Source: Streptococcus azizii
GTDB lineage: Bacteria; Bacillota; Bacilli; Lactobacillales; Streptococcaceae
DNA length: 64,000 nt
Assembly: GCF_001984715.1 (NCBI RefSeq)
Contig: NZ_MSPR01000006.1
Location: forward strand, 1-64,000
Direction: 5' to 3'
In this document: positions 28,221 through 39,097 of the stretch, in pieces
Position numbering within the stretch: position 1 is the stretch's first letter
How the letters are laid out: each line of letters starts with the position of its first letter
Position numbers and translations under genes: made by a program
Notes under the pieces: model-generated
What the model was told of the DNA's origin: nothing
Database searches by the model: none
Seen by the model: only the letters and a program-made list of their open reading frames with translations

Positions 28221-30178
28221 AAATTCAAGATGTCTTGAGACAGGACGTGATGTTGCTTGATTTACAAGCAAGGACAAAAGAAGCTGCTATTGATGAAATG
28301 ATTACCAGTCTTGCTGAACAGGGGCTAATCAGCGATTTTGCAGCCTTTAAAGCGGGTATTATGGCCCGGGAGGCACAGACCACAACAGGTCTAGGAGATG
28401 GCATTGCCATGCCCCATAGCAAGAATAGGGCGGTGAAGGAAGCGACCGTTCTCTTTGCTAAATCAAATCAGGGAGTGGATTATGAAAGTTTGGATGGACA
28501 GCCGACAGACTTGTTTTTCATGATTGCAGCGCCAGAAGGAGCAAATGATACCCATTTGGCAGCCCTAGCAGAATTATCAAAATACTTGATGAAGCCGGGA
28601 TTTGCAGATAAACTGCGCCGAGTGACATCGCCAGCCGATGTCATCGCAGTATTTGATAAGGCTGAGGCAGCAGACAAGGCAGCTAGCGAGGCTCCAGCTA
28701 CACACTCGGCTGTTACTGGAGCTGAAAGAGAGTTTATCGTAGCTGTCACAGCTTGTACGACCGGCATTGCTCATACCTATATGGCAGAAGAAGCGCTCAA
28801 AAAACAAGCCGCTGAAATGGGAGTAGACATCAAGGTGGAAACCAATGGTGCGTCAGGTGTTGGCAATAGGCTGACAGCAGAGGATATCAAACGAGCTAAA
28901 GGAGTCATTATCGCAGCGGATAAGGCAGTCGAAATGGCACGTTTCGATGGTAAGCCTCTCATCTCTCGTCCTGTTGCAGACGGTATCAAAAAGACCGAGG
29001 ACTTGCTCAACATAGTATTAAAGGGTGAAGCAAGTATTTATCAGGCAAAAGAAGGAGCTAGTGCGGAAGAGGTAGCAGAGAAGCTGAGCCTTGGGAAAGC
29101 CTTCTATAAGCACCTGATGAGTGGGGTATCCCAAATGTTGCCATTTGTCATTGGTGGCGGTATCTTGATTGCCCTGGCCTTTCTGATTGACAATATCTTA
29201 GGAGTACCACAGGAACAGTTATCCAGTCTTGGATCCTACAATGAATTGGCGTCCATGTTTATGCAGATTGGTGGCGCAGCCTTCGGCTTCATGTTGCCCT
29301 TGCTTGCAGGCTACATCGCCTATTCTATCGCTGAAAAGCCAGGCTTGATTGCAGGATTTGTAGCAGGAGCAGTTGCAAAAGATGGTCTGGCTTATGGAAA
29401 AATTCCATTTGGTGCAGCGACTTCTGACATTCCAGCAGCGGTGTCTTCTGGTTTCTTAGGAGCCCTTGTCGGTGGTTTCTTAGCTGGTGCAGTAATCATC
29501 GGACTTCGTAAACTGTTGGCACCGTTACCAAAATCTCTGGAAGGGATCAAATCTATCCTCCTCTTACCTCTTTTGGGTGCGATGTTTACTGGATTCTTCA
29601 TGTTCTTTGTTAACATTCCAATGGCGGCCATCAACACAGGAATGAATGACTTCCTTAGTAGTTTAGAAGGAAGTTCCGCCATCCTTCTAGGCTTGGTTCT
29701 AGGTGGCATGATGGCTGTGGATATGGGTGGTCCAGTCAATAAGGCAGCCTATGTTTTTGGTACAGGAACCCTTGCAGCAACTGTTGCAAATGGTGGCTCT
29801 GTTGCCATGGCAGCTGTTATGGCAGGTGGTATGGTACCTCCCCTTGCTGTCTTTATCGCCACCCTCTTATTTAAGGACAAATTTACGAAAGAAGAGCGCA
29901 ATTCAGGCTTGACCAATATTGTCATGGGTCTATCCTTTATCACAGAGGGCGCGATTCCGTTTGGTGCAGCAGACCCGGCGCGTGCTATTCCAAGTTTTGT
30001 AGCAGGGTCAGCTCTGACAGGAGCTCTCGTTGGTCTGTCTGGCATCAAGCTAATGGCGCCCCACGGTGGAATTTTCGTCATCGCCCTTACCAGTAGCCCC
30101 CTTCTCTATCTTGTCTTTGTCCTTATCGGGTCACTCGTGTCAGGCGTGCTATTCGGAGCTCTCCGGAAGGTAAAATAA
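28217..30178 (+). CDS. fruA: Fructose-specific PTS enzyme IIABC
   Basis: FruA imports fructose and delivers fructose 1-phosphate to FruK. The protein has 653 residues: IIA (about 1-150, phosphorylatable His in GIAMPHSKN), IIB (about 170-265, Cys in VTACTTGIAHTYMAEEA) and a membrane IIC domain (about 295-650) with roughly nine hydrophobic helices. It is the last gene of fruR-fruK-fruA. Confidence 0.96.
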   Translation: MKIQDVLRQDVMLLDLQARTKEAAIDEMITSLAEQGLISDFAAFKAGIMAREAQTTTGLGDGIAMPHSKNRAVKEATVLFAKSNQGVDYESLDGQPTDLFFMIAAPEGANDTHLAALAELSKYLMKPGFADKLRRVTSPADVIAVFDKAEAADKAASEAPATHSAVTGAEREFIVAVTACTTGIAHTYMAEEALKKQAAEMGVDIKVETNGASGVGNRLTAEDIKRAKGVIIAADKAVEMARFDGKPLISRPVADGIKKTEDLLNIVLKGEASIYQAKEGASAEEVAEKLSLGKAFYKHLMSGVSQMLPFVIGGGILIALAFLIDNILGVPQEQLSSLGSYNELASMFMQIGGAAFGFMLPLLAGYIAYSIAEKPGLIAGFVAGAVAKDGLAYGKIPFGAATSDIPAAVSSGFLGALVGGFLAGAVIIGLRKLLAPLPKSLEGIKSILLLPLLGAMFTGFFMFFVNIPMAAINTGMNDFLSSLEGSSAILLGLVLGGMMAVDMGGPVNKAAYVFGTGTLAATVANGGSVAMAAVMAGGMVPPLAVFIATLLFKDKFTKEERNSGLTNIVMGLSFITEGAIPFGAADPARAIPSFVAGSALTGALVGLSGIKLMAPHGGIFVIALTSSPLLYLVFVLIGSLVSGVLFGALRKVK

Positions 30179-30189
30179 TCCAGTGGATT

Positions 30190-30254
30190 GCAACAGTTCC
30201 CCGAACTGTTGCAACTGGTCACCTAAAAACAAGAAAGGGACCACTGAAGCCCGA
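30190..30254. repeat. Single diverged copy of the carA-carB 53-bp repeat unit
   Basis: A perfect 10-bp inverted repeat (GCAACAGTTC/GAACTGTTGC, 30190-30212) leads into a unit that keeps CAACTGGTCACC, GAAAGGGACCAC and GAAGCCCGA, as at the end of the array at 11345-11391. It is noncoding and lies just after fruA. Confidence 0.7.
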
Positions 30255-30514
30255 GCCAAGAAATCGGAAAGTGAGGATAAATACTCCTAGCTTCAAAGGT
30301 ATCCTATACCTTTGAAGGCGGGAAAGAGGAGTTTGCATGGTAACCTTTTGACCGCCGTTTATAAATATGCAAAACCTCTACTAGAGCTTTTCGCTCGTCG
30401 TATTTCCTATTCTCACTTTGAGTTCTTTACGATCTTTGTGTCTTGAATGAATTATTTTCTATCAATCAATCGGACAAATCACCCCACCCGTTCATCTCAC
30501 GGGTGGGGTGATTT
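30255..30514 (+). terminator. fruA downstream spacer ending in a strong 15-bp hairpin terminator
   Basis: The clear element is at 30476-30514: a perfect 15-bp stem (AAATCACCCCACCCG with CGGGTGGGGTGATTT) over a 9-nt loop. It lacks a long T run but ends in ATTT and could work in both directions. Before it are a TTCAAAGGTAT/ATACCTTTGAA hairpin (about 30292-30318) and fragments related to the dispersed repeats. No gene is seen in 30255-30650. Confidence 0.65.
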
Positions 30515-30654
30515 CAGATGGAGCCCTCTCCTCTACCTTGCTATTTTAATTTGTAAAGAATATTAAAACATGTCTATATGTCACTTCACTATCTACTATT
30601 GGCTCAATATCTTAAATGAACAAGATTTTTTATCTATATTAGTAAAAAATATGG

Positions 30655-30660
30655 TATACT
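30655..30660 (+). promoter_or_regulatory. -10 of the DUF1149 operon promoter
   Basis: TATACT with an extended TGG; the -35 is poor. It lies 30 nt before the ATG at 30690. Confidence 0.5.
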
Positions 30661-30689
30661 ATTCGTATTACCGTTTTGAGGAGAATGAT

Positions 30690-31064
30690 ATGAATGTAAT
30701 TCGTGATAAAGCGCTGGTCAATCAGTATCACTTTGATGCCCGCAATAGAGAATGGGAAGAAGAAAACGGAGTACCGACCACTCGGCTAACCGTTGATTTT
30801 CAGTTGATTGAACGAAATACCCAAGAGAAGAAAACCTCAATCGTTGTCATCTTGCGCTTTATAATTGTCTTGGATTATTTTGTCATTTCAGGGGCCATGA
30901 GTCAAGGGGTGCATATTTTAGAACAGCTGGTTCAAGAAGTGGATGAATTTAGTGAGCAAGACAAGCGATTCTTAGCAAGTCCGCTACTAGACATCTTGCA
31001 ACGCTTAACCTACGAAGTAACAGAAATTGCCTTGGATGCCCCGGGTGTGAATTTGGAGATGTAA
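30690..31064 (+). CDS. DUF1149 family protein
   Basis: This 124-residue protein is usual for the streptococcal DUF1149 family, which resembles the SecB fold; its function is unknown. TGAGGAG precedes the ATG at 30690 ([12 protein letters not shown]). The frame is open 40 codons further upstream, but that would run through the promoter. degV starts 1 bp after the stop. Confidence 0.85.
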   Translation: MNVIRDKALVNQYHFDARNREWEEENGVPTTRLTVDFQLIERNTQEKKTSIVVILRFIIVLDYFVISGAMSQGVHILEQLVQEVDEFSEQDKRFLASPLLDILQRLTYEVTEIALDAPGVNLEM

Positions 31065-31065
31065 C

Positions 31066-31920
31066 ATGAAATTAGCCGTGATAACGGATTCGTCTGCGGT
31101 TTTACAGGAAGCAGAGAGTCTGACCAATCTATTTGTATTAGATATTCCTGTAACGATTGGGAATACCCCCTACATTGAGGGGAAAAATTTAACTGTAGAA
31201 GATTTTTACCAGAAAATGGCAGCAGAAGCAGAGCTACCAAAGACAAGCCAGCCCAGTCTGTCTGAACTGGAAGAGACCCTTAGACACCTACAAGCAGAAG
31301 GGTATACGCACGTCATCGGACTCTTCTTATCATCTGGCATTTCGGGTTTCTACCAAAATATCCAGTATCTAAAAGATGAGTTTGAGGGGCTGACGATTGC
31401 TTTCCCAGATAGCAAGATTACATCGGCGCCACTTGGTATGATGGTGGAGAATATCATTAAGCGCTCGGCAGCTGGAGCCTCTTTCGAGGAAATATTGGAG
31501 AAGCTGGAGCGAGAAATTGAAGGGACAGAAGCCTTTATCATGGTCGATGATCTGGATCATTTGGTCAAGGGAGGCCGTTTGTCCAATGGAGCAGCGCTAC
31601 TAGGGAATCTACTCAGTATCAAGCCTATCTTGTATTTCACAAAGGAAGGCAAGATTGAGGTATACGAGAAGGTTCGCACAGAGAAAAAGGCGGTGAAGCG
31701 ACTGTTGGAAATTTTAAAGGAACAGACGCAAGAGGGCGCGTATCAAATTGCAGTGATCCATGCCAATGCACCGCAGAAGGCTGAAGAATTTAAGCAGTTG
31801 TTGCAAGAAAATGGTGTGGCCTGGTCCTTGCCGATCGTCTCCTTTGGTTCTGTCATTGGGACGCACTTGGGTGAGGGAGCCATTGCCTTTGGGATTTCAC
31901 CGATTATTGATGAGGAGTAG
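31066..31920 (+). CDS. DegV-family fatty-acid-binding protein
   Basis: This 284-residue protein starts [13 protein letters not shown], the DegV signature. DegV (FakB-type) proteins bind fatty acids for phosphorylation by FakA. The fatty-acid contact region is [13 protein letters not shown]. It is followed 3 bp later by dapB in a close-packed operon. A cytosolic carrier role is inferred from the family. Confidence 0.9.
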   Translation: MKLAVITDSSAVLQEAESLTNLFVLDIPVTIGNTPYIEGKNLTVEDFYQKMAAEAELPKTSQPSLSELEETLRHLQAEGYTHVIGLFLSSGISGFYQNIQYLKDEFEGLTIAFPDSKITSAPLGMMVENIIKRSAAGASFEEILEKLEREIEGTEAFIMVDDLDHLVKGGRLSNGAALLGNLLSIKPILYFTKEGKIEVYEKVRTEKKAVKRLLEILKEQTQEGAYQIAVIHANAPQKAEEFKQLLQENGVAWSLPIVSFGSVIGTHLGEGAIAFGISPIIDEE

Positions 31921-31923
31921 TAA

Positions 31924-32691
31924 ATGGCCATTCGCGTGATGATTGCTGGTTTTAAGGGGAGGATGGGGTCTACCGCTCTTGAGATGGTAAAAAATGATGA
32001 GGAGCTAGAGCTTGCAGCCCTCTTAGACCCCTTTGCGACTGAAACAGAGATAGATGGCGTGCCTGTCTTTAGGTCAAAAGAAGATATGAGAGGCATTGCA
32101 GCAGATGTCTGGGTGGATTTTACAACGCCAGCATTTGCCTATGAAAACACCAAGTTTGCCTTGGAGAATGCGATCGCCCCTGTCGTAGGGACAACTGGTT
32201 TTACACCAGAAGAGATTGAAGAATTGAAACAGCTTTCTGCTGATAAAAAAATAGGAGGCCTCATCGCGCCCAACTTTGCTATTGGAGCGATTTTGCTGAT
32301 GCAATTTGCAGCGCAGGCAGCCAAGTATTTCCCAGATGTAGAAATTATCGAACTCCATCACGACCAGAAAAAAGATGCACCGAGTGGGACAGCTATTAAG
32401 ACAGCGGAGTTACTGGCTCAAGTTCGAGAAAGTAAGCGTCAAGGACTGGCGACAGAAGAAGAACTCATGCCAGGAGCAAGGGGGGCTGATTTTGATGGTA
32501 TGCGGATTCACTCTGTCCGTCTCCCTGGTTTGGTCGCCCATCAAGAGGTGATTTTTGGTAGTCAGGGAGAGGGCTTGACCCTTCGCCATGATTCGTATGA
32601 CCGTAGCTCCTTTATGAGCGGTGTCCAATTAGGAATAAAAGAAGTAGTAAAACGGGAGCAACTCGTTTATGGGTTGGAACAGTTATTATGA
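31924..32691 (+). CDS. dapB: 4-hydroxy-tetrahydrodipicolinate reductase
   Basis: DapB makes tetrahydrodipicolinate for lysine synthesis, and lysine is the wall crosslinking residue in streptococci. The protein has 255 residues: an N-terminal nucleotide fold ([15 protein letters not shown]) and the substrate signature [17 protein letters not shown]. The stop overlaps cca by 4 nt. Confidence 0.96.
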   Translation: MAIRVMIAGFKGRMGSTALEMVKNDEELELAALLDPFATETEIDGVPVFRSKEDMRGIAADVWVDFTTPAFAYENTKFALENAIAPVVGTTGFTPEEIEELKQLSADKKIGGLIAPNFAIGAILLMQFAAQAAKYFPDVEIIELHHDQKKDAPSGTAIKTAELLAQVRESKRQGLATEEELMPGARGADFDGMRIHSVRLPGLVAHQEVIFGSQGEGLTLRHDSYDRSSFMSGVQLGIKEVVKREQLVYGLEQLL

Positions 32692-33899
32692 GATTACATA
32701 AGTTGCCTTCTGAATTTCAGAAGGCTTTACCGATTTTAGAGAAAATAAAAGATGCAGGTTTTGAAGCCTACTTTGTCGGTGGATCGGTTCGTGATGCGCT
32801 GTTAGGACGACCGATTCATGATGTTGATATTGCCTCTTCGAGCTATCCAGAAGAGACAAAATCCATCTTTCCACGTACGATTGATGTAGGGATTGAGCAT
32901 GGGACGGTCTTGGTCTTGGAAGAGCAGGGAGAGTATGAAATTACCACCTTTCGCACAGAAGATGTCTATGTAGACTACAGACGGCCCAGTCAGGTATCCT
33001 TTGTCCGTTCCCTAGAGGAGGATTTAAAACGTCGTGATTTTACGGTCAATGCTCTTGCTCTGAATGAAGAGGCGCACATTATCGATCGCTTTGACGGATT
33101 AGAGGATTTAAACAATCAGACCCTACGAGCCGTTGGGAATGCTACTGAGCGTTTTAATGAAGACGCTCTGAGGATTATGCGCGGCTTTCGATTCGCAGCA
33201 AGTCTTGATTTTTCCATCGAAGCGGCCACATTTGAAGCCATGAAAGAAAACGCTCCTCTTTTGGAAAACATTTCAATCGAGCGGATTTTTATCGAACTTG
33301 ACAAGTTACTGCTGGCAAAGGGGTGGCGCAAGGGGATGGAGGCCTTGATTGGTTCAGGTGCTTTTGATTATCTGCCTGACATGAAAGGAAGGGCAGACCA
33401 CTTGAGGGCCTTTCTTGCTTCACTGACAGATGGTTTTGCCTTTCGCACTTCTGAGCAGGCCTGGGCCTTGCTCATGGTGTATTTGGAACCGACCCATCAC
33501 AAGTCCTTTCTCAAACACTGGAAAACCAGCAACGACTTTCAACGCACAGTCATCAAGTTGGCGGAGATTTACCAGTTACGACAGCAAGGTCCAGTGACCA
33601 AGCAGCTGTGTTATCGCTACGGCAAGCACCTGCTGTATCTGATGGAGGAGATCAGACAGGCCCAAGGGCTGGCTGCTGATTTCAAGCAGATTGACGCCAT
33701 TGATGAGTCCCTCGCCATTCATGATAAGCATGAAATTGTCGTCAAAGGAGGCGAGATGATGGCTAGCTTTGAACTGGTGCCAGGACCCTTTCTTGGACAC
33801 TTATTAAACGAGGTGGAAGTAGCGATTATCGAGGGAGTTTTGGAGAATAGAAGGGAGTCTATTATGGCCTTTATAAAGGAGAAGATAGAACATGAGTGA
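32688..33899 (+). CDS. cca: CCA tRNA nucleotidyltransferase
   Basis: Cca adds or repairs the 3' CCA of tRNAs. The protein has 403 residues and belongs to the class II polymerase beta superfamily. The active-site signature is [20 protein letters not shown], with the [11 protein letters not shown] motif nearby. It overlaps dapB by 4 nt and the ABC-F gene by 8 nt. Confidence 0.95.
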   Translation: MRLHKLPSEFQKALPILEKIKDAGFEAYFVGGSVRDALLGRPIHDVDIASSSYPEETKSIFPRTIDVGIEHGTVLVLEEQGEYEITTFRTEDVYVDYRRPSQVSFVRSLEEDLKRRDFTVNALALNEEAHIIDRFDGLEDLNNQTLRAVGNATERFNEDALRIMRGFRFAASLDFSIEAATFEAMKENAPLLENISIERIFIELDKLLLAKGWRKGMEALIGSGAFDYLPDMKGRADHLRAFLASLTDGFAFRTSEQAWALLMVYLEPTHHKSFLKHWKTSNDFQRTVIKLAEIYQLRQQGPVTKQLCYRYGKHLLYLMEEIRQAQGLAADFKQIDAIDESLAIHDKHEIVVKGGEMMASFELVPGPFLGHLLNEVEVAIIEGVLENRRESIMAFIKEKIEHE

Positions 33900-35763
33900 T
33901 TTTATCGTGGACACATTATCCAAGTCGGTAGGAGATAAGACAGTCTTTTCAGCTATTTCCTTTATCATTCATCCCGGTGACCGTATCGGGATTATCGGGG
34001 TCAATGGAACCGGAAAAACGACCCTTTTAGATGTTCTCTCAGGTAAGTTAGGTTTTGATGGAGATGTTTCTCCTTTTCGGACTAAAAAAGACTATAAGAT
34101 GGCCTATTTGACCCAAGAGCCGCATTTTGAAGAAGATAAGACCATTCTGGATACCGTCTTGTCCTCTGACTTACGAGAAATTCAACTAATCCGCCAATAC
34201 GAACAGCTAGTGGCAGACTATCGGGACGATCACCAAGCAAGATTAGAAACAGTTATGGCGGAGATGGATGCCCTAAATGCTTGGGAAATTGAACACCAGA
34301 TTAAGACCGTTTTGTCTAAACTGGGTCTGAACGATACAAGGCAGCGCGTGGGAGATTTATCAGGCGGTCTGCGCCGTCGAGTCCAGCTGGCCCAAGTCTT
34401 GCTCGGAGATGATGACCTCCTCCTCCTCGATGAACCGACCAATCATCTGGATATTGAGACGATCGAGTGGCTAACCACCTTTTTGAAACAGACCAAAAGA
34501 ACCGTCTTGTTTATCACCCATGATCGTTATTTTTTAGACAATGTGGCGACACGTATCTTTGAGCTAGATCGTGCGAGTCTGACGGAATACCAAGGAAATT
34601 ATCAGGACTATGTTCGCTTGAAAGCAGAGCAGGATGAGCGAGAGGCAGCCCTGCGCCATAAAAAAGAACGACTGTATCAGCAGGAACTGGAGTGGATGCG
34701 TAGACAGCCTCAGGCTCGTGCGACCAAGCAAGAGGCTCGTATCAATCGTTTCCATGATTTGAAATCGGATCTGGCTGATAAGGTGAAAGACAGCCAGTTG
34801 GAAATCAACTTTGAAACCAGCCGTATCGGTAAAAAGGTCATCGAGTTTCAGCAGGTGGACTTTTCCTATCCCGATAAGCCTATTTTGAAGGGATTCGACT
34901 TGCTCGTTCAAAATAAGGATCGTATCGGTATTGTCGGAGACAACGGAAAAGGCAAGTCGACCTTGCTCAATCTGATTGCGGGTGACGTGCAGCCAACAGA
35001 TGGTCAGTTGATTGTAGGAGATACGATTCGGATCGGCTACTTTTCACAGCAAATTCAGGGCCTCGATGAAAATAAGCGGGTCATTCAGTTTTTGCAGGAA
35101 GTAGCAGAAGAAGCTGAGACCAGCTCTGGCATGGTCTCCCTTGCAGAACTCTTAGAGCAATTTCTTTTCCCACGCACGACCCATGGGACCTTGATTCAAA
35201 AGCTATCCGGTGGGGAAAAGAAACGTCTCTATCTATTGAAGATATTATTGGAGCGTCCCAATGTTCTCTTACTCGATGAGCCGACCAATGATTTAGATAT
35301 TGCGACCTTGACTGTTTTGGAGCATTTTTTAAAAGGTTTTGCCGGTCCCGTCATCACCGTTAGCCATGATCGCTACTTCCTTGACAAGGTAGCCACGAAG
35401 ATTCTCGCCTTTGAAGAGGAGGGGCTGCGCATCTTCTTTGGCAACTACACAGACTACTTGGATGAAAAAGCCTTTTTAGCTTCAGCCAAGGAGGGCCTTG
35501 CTACAACTAGCAAGGAAAAGCAGGGGAAGGTTCGTGAGAAGCAACAGCGCATGTCTTACTTTGAAAAGCAAGAATGGGCAAGGATTGAAGAGGATATCCT
35601 AGGGCTGGAGGAAGAAATCGCTGCTATTGAAGCCGCTATGTTGACTTGTGGAAGTGACTTCACAAAACTCTCGGATTTGCAAAAAGAATTAGATGCGCAA
35701 AATGAAGCCCTACTGAACAAATATGAACGCTACGACTACCTAAGTAGCTTGAGCGAAACCTAA
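33892..35763 (+). CDS. ABC-F family ATPase (Uup-like)
   Basis: This 623-residue soluble protein has two ABC modules and no membrane domain. Walker A motifs are GVNGTGKTT and GDNGKGKST; signatures are [12 protein letters not shown] and [12 protein letters not shown]; Walker B regions are [12 protein letters not shown] and [11 protein letters not shown]. The linker and a C-terminal coiled coil (about 545-620) fit the Uup branch. ABC-F proteins act on ribosomes; the exact role here is unknown. Confidence 0.93.
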   Translation: MSDFIVDTLSKSVGDKTVFSAISFIIHPGDRIGIIGVNGTGKTTLLDVLSGKLGFDGDVSPFRTKKDYKMAYLTQEPHFEEDKTILDTVLSSDLREIQLIRQYEQLVADYRDDHQARLETVMAEMDALNAWEIEHQIKTVLSKLGLNDTRQRVGDLSGGLRRRVQLAQVLLGDDDLLLLDEPTNHLDIETIEWLTTFLKQTKRTVLFITHDRYFLDNVATRIFELDRASLTEYQGNYQDYVRLKAEQDEREAALRHKKERLYQQELEWMRRQPQARATKQEARINRFHDLKSDLADKVKDSQLEINFETSRIGKKVIEFQQVDFSYPDKPILKGFDLLVQNKDRIGIVGDNGKGKSTLLNLIAGDVQPTDGQLIVGDTIRIGYFSQQIQGLDENKRVIQFLQEVAEEAETSSGMVSLAELLEQFLFPRTTHGTLIQKLSGGEKKRLYLLKILLERPNVLLLDEPTNDLDIATLTVLEHFLKGFAGPVITVSHDRYFLDKVATKILAFEEEGLRIFFGNYTDYLDEKAFLASAKEGLATTSKEKQGKVREKQQRMSYFEKQEWARIEEDILGLEEEIAAIEAAMLTCGSDFTKLSDLQKELDAQNEALLNKYERYDYLSSLSET

Positions 35764-35787
35764 TCAGATTTAGAAAGAGGAGTCGAG

Positions 35788-36123
35788 ATGAAAATCATAA
35801 TGGTTGCCTACATGGGAATCTATCTACTCATCACCTTGCTGGCAGCAGCTTATAGCTATCTAAAAACCAAACGCATGAATGGTCTCTGCCTTTGTTTGAC
35901 CCTATTAGCTAGCGTGTTGCTACTCATCACCTTGGTATGCTACAGCCGTGGCTACCATCCTTTGCAAATGGTGGGATTTGCCCTTGGGTTTACTTTCATC
36001 TCAAGCCTCTTTCTCTATAACGGTACGAGGGAGGGAGCGGACTTTCTCTATACCTTTTTGTTCAGTGCAGGGCGCTTTTTGCTCCATTTGCAATTTTTAA
36101 TTTTTCTATATATTTTTCGGTAA
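35788..36123 (+). CDS. Small integral membrane protein of unknown function
   Basis: This 111-residue protein has four predicted hydrophobic segments (about 4-22, 32-50, 60-78 and 90-110). GAAAGAGGAG precedes the ATG, 25 bp after the ABC-F gene, so it is probably co-transcribed. I do not recognise the family. Confidence 0.7.
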   Translation: MKIIMVAYMGIYLLITLLAAAYSYLKTKRMNGLCLCLTLLASVLLLITLVCYSRGYHPLQMVGFALGFTFISSLFLYNGTREGADFLYTFLFSAGRFLLHLQFLIFLYIFR

Positions 36124-36150
36124 ATAGTAGTGAAAACCTTTGCAATGTGG

Positions 36151-36156
36151 TATAAT
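36151..36156 (+). promoter_or_regulatory. -10 of the glcK promoter
   Basis: TATAAT with an extended TGG upstream. A good -35 is not obvious at 17 nt. The leader is about 35 nt. Confidence 0.6.
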
Positions 36157-36193
36157 AAATCCATCATGATTTAATTTTAATAAGGAGTAGCTT

Positions 36194-37153
36194 ATGGCAA
36201 AGAAAATTATAGGTATTGACCTTGGCGGCACCTCTGTTAAATTTGCGATTTTGACAGAACAAGGGGACATTCAAGAAAAGTGGTCCATTAAGACCAATAT
36301 TCTTGATGAAGGTAGCCATATTGTACCAGACATTATCGACAGTATCACGCACCATTTTGAAACGCACCAACTGACAAAGGATGACTTCCTAGGAATCGGA
36401 ATGGGTTCTCCAGGTGTAGTGGATAGTAAGGCGGGAACGGTTATCGGGGCTTACAACCTCAACTGGAAAACACTCCAGCCAGTCAAGGAACAGATAGAGA
36501 CCGCGATTGGCCTACCATTTTTCATCGATAATGATGCCAATGTAGCAGCACTGGGAGAGCAGTGGGTTGGCGCTGGAAGTAACAACCCTGATGTTGTCTT
36601 TATGACACTTGGAACAGGGGTCGGAGGGGGAGTCATCGCAGATGGCAACCTTATCCATGGCTTTGGTGGTGCTGGTGGTGAACTCGGTCATATCACCGTT
36701 GATTTTGAAGACCCAATTACCTGTACCTGCGGGAAAAAGGGATGTTTGGAAACAGTAGCATCCGCAACGGGTATTGTGAACCTAATCCGTCGCTATGCAG
36801 ATACTTATGCAGGTGATGCCGAGTTGAAAAAACGGATCGATGATGGTCAAGATGTAACCGCTAAGGATGTCTTTGACCTTGCAAAAGCAGGAGACGATCT
36901 CGCTCTGATTGTCTACCGTCATTTTTGCCGTTACTTGGGAATCGCCTGTGCCAACATTGCAGCTGTCTTGAACCCTGCCTATATCGTTCTTGGGGGAGGT
37001 GTATCAGCAGCTGGGGATTTCTTACTAGACGGTGTGAATGAAGTCTACCTCCAAAACTCCTTCCCTCAAGTGGCTCAGACCACCAAACTAGCCCTAGCGA
37101 ATTTGGGAAATGATGCGGGTGTCCTTGGTGCCGCGTCCCTGGTCTTGAAATAA
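36194..37153 (+). CDS. glcK: ROK-family glucokinase
   Basis: GlcK phosphorylates free cytosolic glucose. The protein has 319 residues. The ROK zinc motif is CTCGKKGCLE, the ATP loop is IGIDLGGTSVKFAI and the catalytic region is FIDNDANVAALGE. TAAGGAG precedes the ATG. It is monocistronic by its flanks. Confidence 0.95.
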   Translation: MAKKIIGIDLGGTSVKFAILTEQGDIQEKWSIKTNILDEGSHIVPDIIDSITHHFETHQLTKDDFLGIGMGSPGVVDSKAGTVIGAYNLNWKTLQPVKEQIETAIGLPFFIDNDANVAALGEQWVGAGSNNPDVVFMTLGTGVGGGVIADGNLIHGFGGAGGELGHITVDFEDPITCTCGKKGCLETVASATGIVNLIRRYADTYAGDAELKKRIDDGQDVTAKDVFDLAKAGDDLALIVYRHFCRYLGIACANIAAVLNPAYIVLGGGVSAAGDFLLDGVNEVYLQNSFPQVAQTTKLALANLGNDAGVLGAASLVLK

Positions 37154-37342
37154 GAAGGCTAGCAAGACATAAAGGAAGATTAGGCGGACGATACAGGAGC
37201 CGTCATTTGCCCCGCCCTTTAGCCTGACTTCCATAAAGACACTATCATTGCTGGAAAGGTATGGTCTACCGTTGAAGGTTGGAAATGGAAGTTTTCCTTG
37301 GCAAACTCTCAGTAACCTTTAAGCAAAGTGAAAAGCTCCAAT

Positions 37343-37374
37343 AAAAGGGAGGCTGTATCAGCTCCCTTTTTAAG
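37343..37374 (+). terminator. Terminator between glcK and thyA
   Basis: AAAAGGGAG (37343-37351) pairs with CTCCCTTTT (37362-37370). The spacer 37154-37342 before it has no gene. Confidence 0.8.
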
Positions 37375-37414
37375 TAGGACTGGGATACTGGAAAAAGACA
37401 AAAAGATAGAGAAG

Positions 37415-37430
37415 TGATATACTAGATGCA
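37415..37430 (+). promoter_or_regulatory. Extended -10 of thyA placing +1 at the ATG (leaderless)
   Basis: TGA TATACT (37415-37423) stands 6 nt before the ATG at 37430, the same geometry as at 15467-15482, and both -10s are followed by AG. No Shine-Dalgarno precedes the start. Confidence 0.65.
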
Positions 37431-38269
37431 TGACAAAAGCAGATACTATTTTTAAAGAAAATATCCGAAAAATCATGGACGAGGGAGTCTTTTCAGAAAA
37501 TGCTCGACCTCGCTATAAAGATGGCAATGTCGCCAATTCTAAGTACATTACAGGGATTTTTGCCGAATACGATGTATCAAAGGGAGAATTTCCCATTACG
37601 ACCCTGCGTCCAATTCCCATCAAGTCAGCCATCAAGGAAGTCTGCTGGATTTACCAAGACCAGACCAATCGCCTTGACGTTTTAAATAACAAGTACGGTG
37701 TCACCTACTGGAACGACTGGGAAGTAGGGGATACAGGGACCATTGGTGAGCGCTACGGGGCTATTGTCAAAAAACATCAGATTATCGACACTATTCTCCA
37801 GCAGTTAGCAACCAATCCCTGGAACCGTCGTAATATCATCTCCTTGTGGGATTATGAGGCTTTTGAGGAAACAGATGGACTCCTGCCCTGTGCTTTTCAG
37901 ACCATGTTTGATGTACGACGGGTGGACGGTGAACTCTATCTGGATGCGACTCTTACCCAGCGTAGCAATGACATGCTAGTGGCGCACCATATCAATGCCA
38001 TGCAGTACGTAGCCCTTCAGATGATGATTGCCAAGCACTTTGGCTGGAAGGTTGGAAAATTCTTTTATTTTGTCAATAATTTGCATATCTATGACAATCA
38101 GTTTGAACAGGCAGAAGAACTACTCAAGCGCACTCCGAGTGCTTGTCAGCCACGCTTAATCTTGAATGTACCAGATGGGACTAATTTCTACGCTATCAAA
38201 CCAGAAGATTTTGAGCTGGTTGATTATCACCCTGTTAAGCCCCAACTGACATTTGACTTAGCGATTTAA
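37430..38269 (+). CDS. thyA: Thymidylate synthase
   Basis: ThyA converts dUMP to dTMP using methylenetetrahydrofolate. The protein has 279 residues. The active-site Cys is in [14 protein letters not shown], with [13 protein letters not shown] nearby. The next gene but one step in the folate cycle, folA, follows 121 bp later and can regenerate the dihydrofolate product. Its own promoter looks leaderless. Confidence 0.96.
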   Translation: MTKADTIFKENIRKIMDEGVFSENARPRYKDGNVANSKYITGIFAEYDVSKGEFPITTLRPIPIKSAIKEVCWIYQDQTNRLDVLNNKYGVTYWNDWEVGDTGTIGERYGAIVKKHQIIDTILQQLATNPWNRRNIISLWDYEAFEETDGLLPCAFQTMFDVRRVDGELYLDATLTQRSNDMLVAHHINAMQYVALQMMIAKHFGWKVGKFFYFVNNLHIYDNQFEQAEELLKRTPSACQPRLILNVPDGTNFYAIKPEDFELVDYHPVKPQLTFDLAI

Positions 38270-38390
38270 CAGGCGAGTATGGACCACGAAACATAGTCGA
38301 TTAAAGGGGGCTAGGCGATGCCTAGTCTCTGCATTTTTGAGCGAATTTTGATAGAATGAAAGTCCAAAGAAAAATGAAAAGGAAGAAGCA

Positions 38391-38903
38391 ATGACACAGA
38401 AGATTTCAGCCATTTGGGCACAGGATGAACAAGGTTTGATTGGAAAAGAAGGCGGACTTCCTTGGTCATTGAAGGCAGATTTAGAGCATTTTAAGCAGAC
38501 GACAACTGGTCATGTTATGGTCATGGGACGTATTACCTTTGAGGGTATGGGAAGGCGGATTCTTCCGAATCGCACCTCCATTATCCTGACCCATGATCGC
38601 GACTACCAAGTAGAAGATGAACGTGTAATCGTTTTTTACAGCGTAGAGGAGGTATTGGCCTGGTATCACCAGCAGGATAAGGACCTCTATGTGATTGGGG
38701 GCGGACAGATATTTACAGCCTTTGAACCGTATTTAGATGAACTTGTTAAAACAGACATTCATGGTCAGTTTGAGGGAGATACCTATTTTCCTGCAGGCTT
38801 TGACTGGTCTGCATTTGAAGAAGTCAGTGCAACGAGCTACGAAAGAGATGTAGAAAATCCAGTTGCGTTCACCATCAGACGATTTGAAAGAAAAGAGAAA
38901 TAA
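38391..38903 (+). CDS. folA: Dihydrofolate reductase
   Basis: FolA reduces dihydrofolate to tetrahydrofolate. The protein has 170 residues. The N-terminal ISAIWAQDEQGLIGKEGGLP, the substrate loop PWSLKADLEHFK and YVIGGGQIFTAF are typical. GGAAGAAG precedes the ATG. A -10-like TAGAAT lies at 38352-38357. It is followed by a 56-residue ORF and clpX. Confidence 0.96.
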   Translation: MTQKISAIWAQDEQGLIGKEGGLPWSLKADLEHFKQTTTGHVMVMGRITFEGMGRRILPNRTSIILTHDRDYQVEDERVIVFYSVEEVLAWYHQQDKDLYVIGGGQIFTAFEPYLDELVKTDIHGQFEGDTYFPAGFDWSAFEEVSATSYERDVENPVAFTIRRFERKEK

Positions 38904-38905
38904 TC

Positions 38906-39076
38906 ATGCAGAAAAGTTTATTTGGCCTCTTTACGGCTATTTTGTGTGGTATCTGTGTGCTTTGCTCCATTCAGGCCTTTCATAAAAAGCGATACGGGCT
39001 AGCGCTCCTCTTTCTCTTAAATGCAGTGACCAACTTAGTTAACAGTATTCATGCCTTTTATGGTGTATTATTTTAG
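38906..39076 (+). CDS. 56-residue membrane peptide between folA and clpX
   Basis: The ATG at 38906 is 2 bp after the folA stop and the TAG is at 39074-39076. It starts MQKSLFGLFTAILCGICVL, has a second hydrophobic stretch (LALLFLLNAVTNLVNSI) and fills the space exactly. The AAGAGAAA inside folA could serve as a weak ribosome-binding site. It has no recognised function. Confidence 0.65.
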   Translation: MQKSLFGLFTAILCGICVLCSIQAFHKKRYGLALLFLLNAVTNLVNSIHAFYGVLF

Positions 39077-39097
39077 ATAGGGATAGGAAAGAAAATC

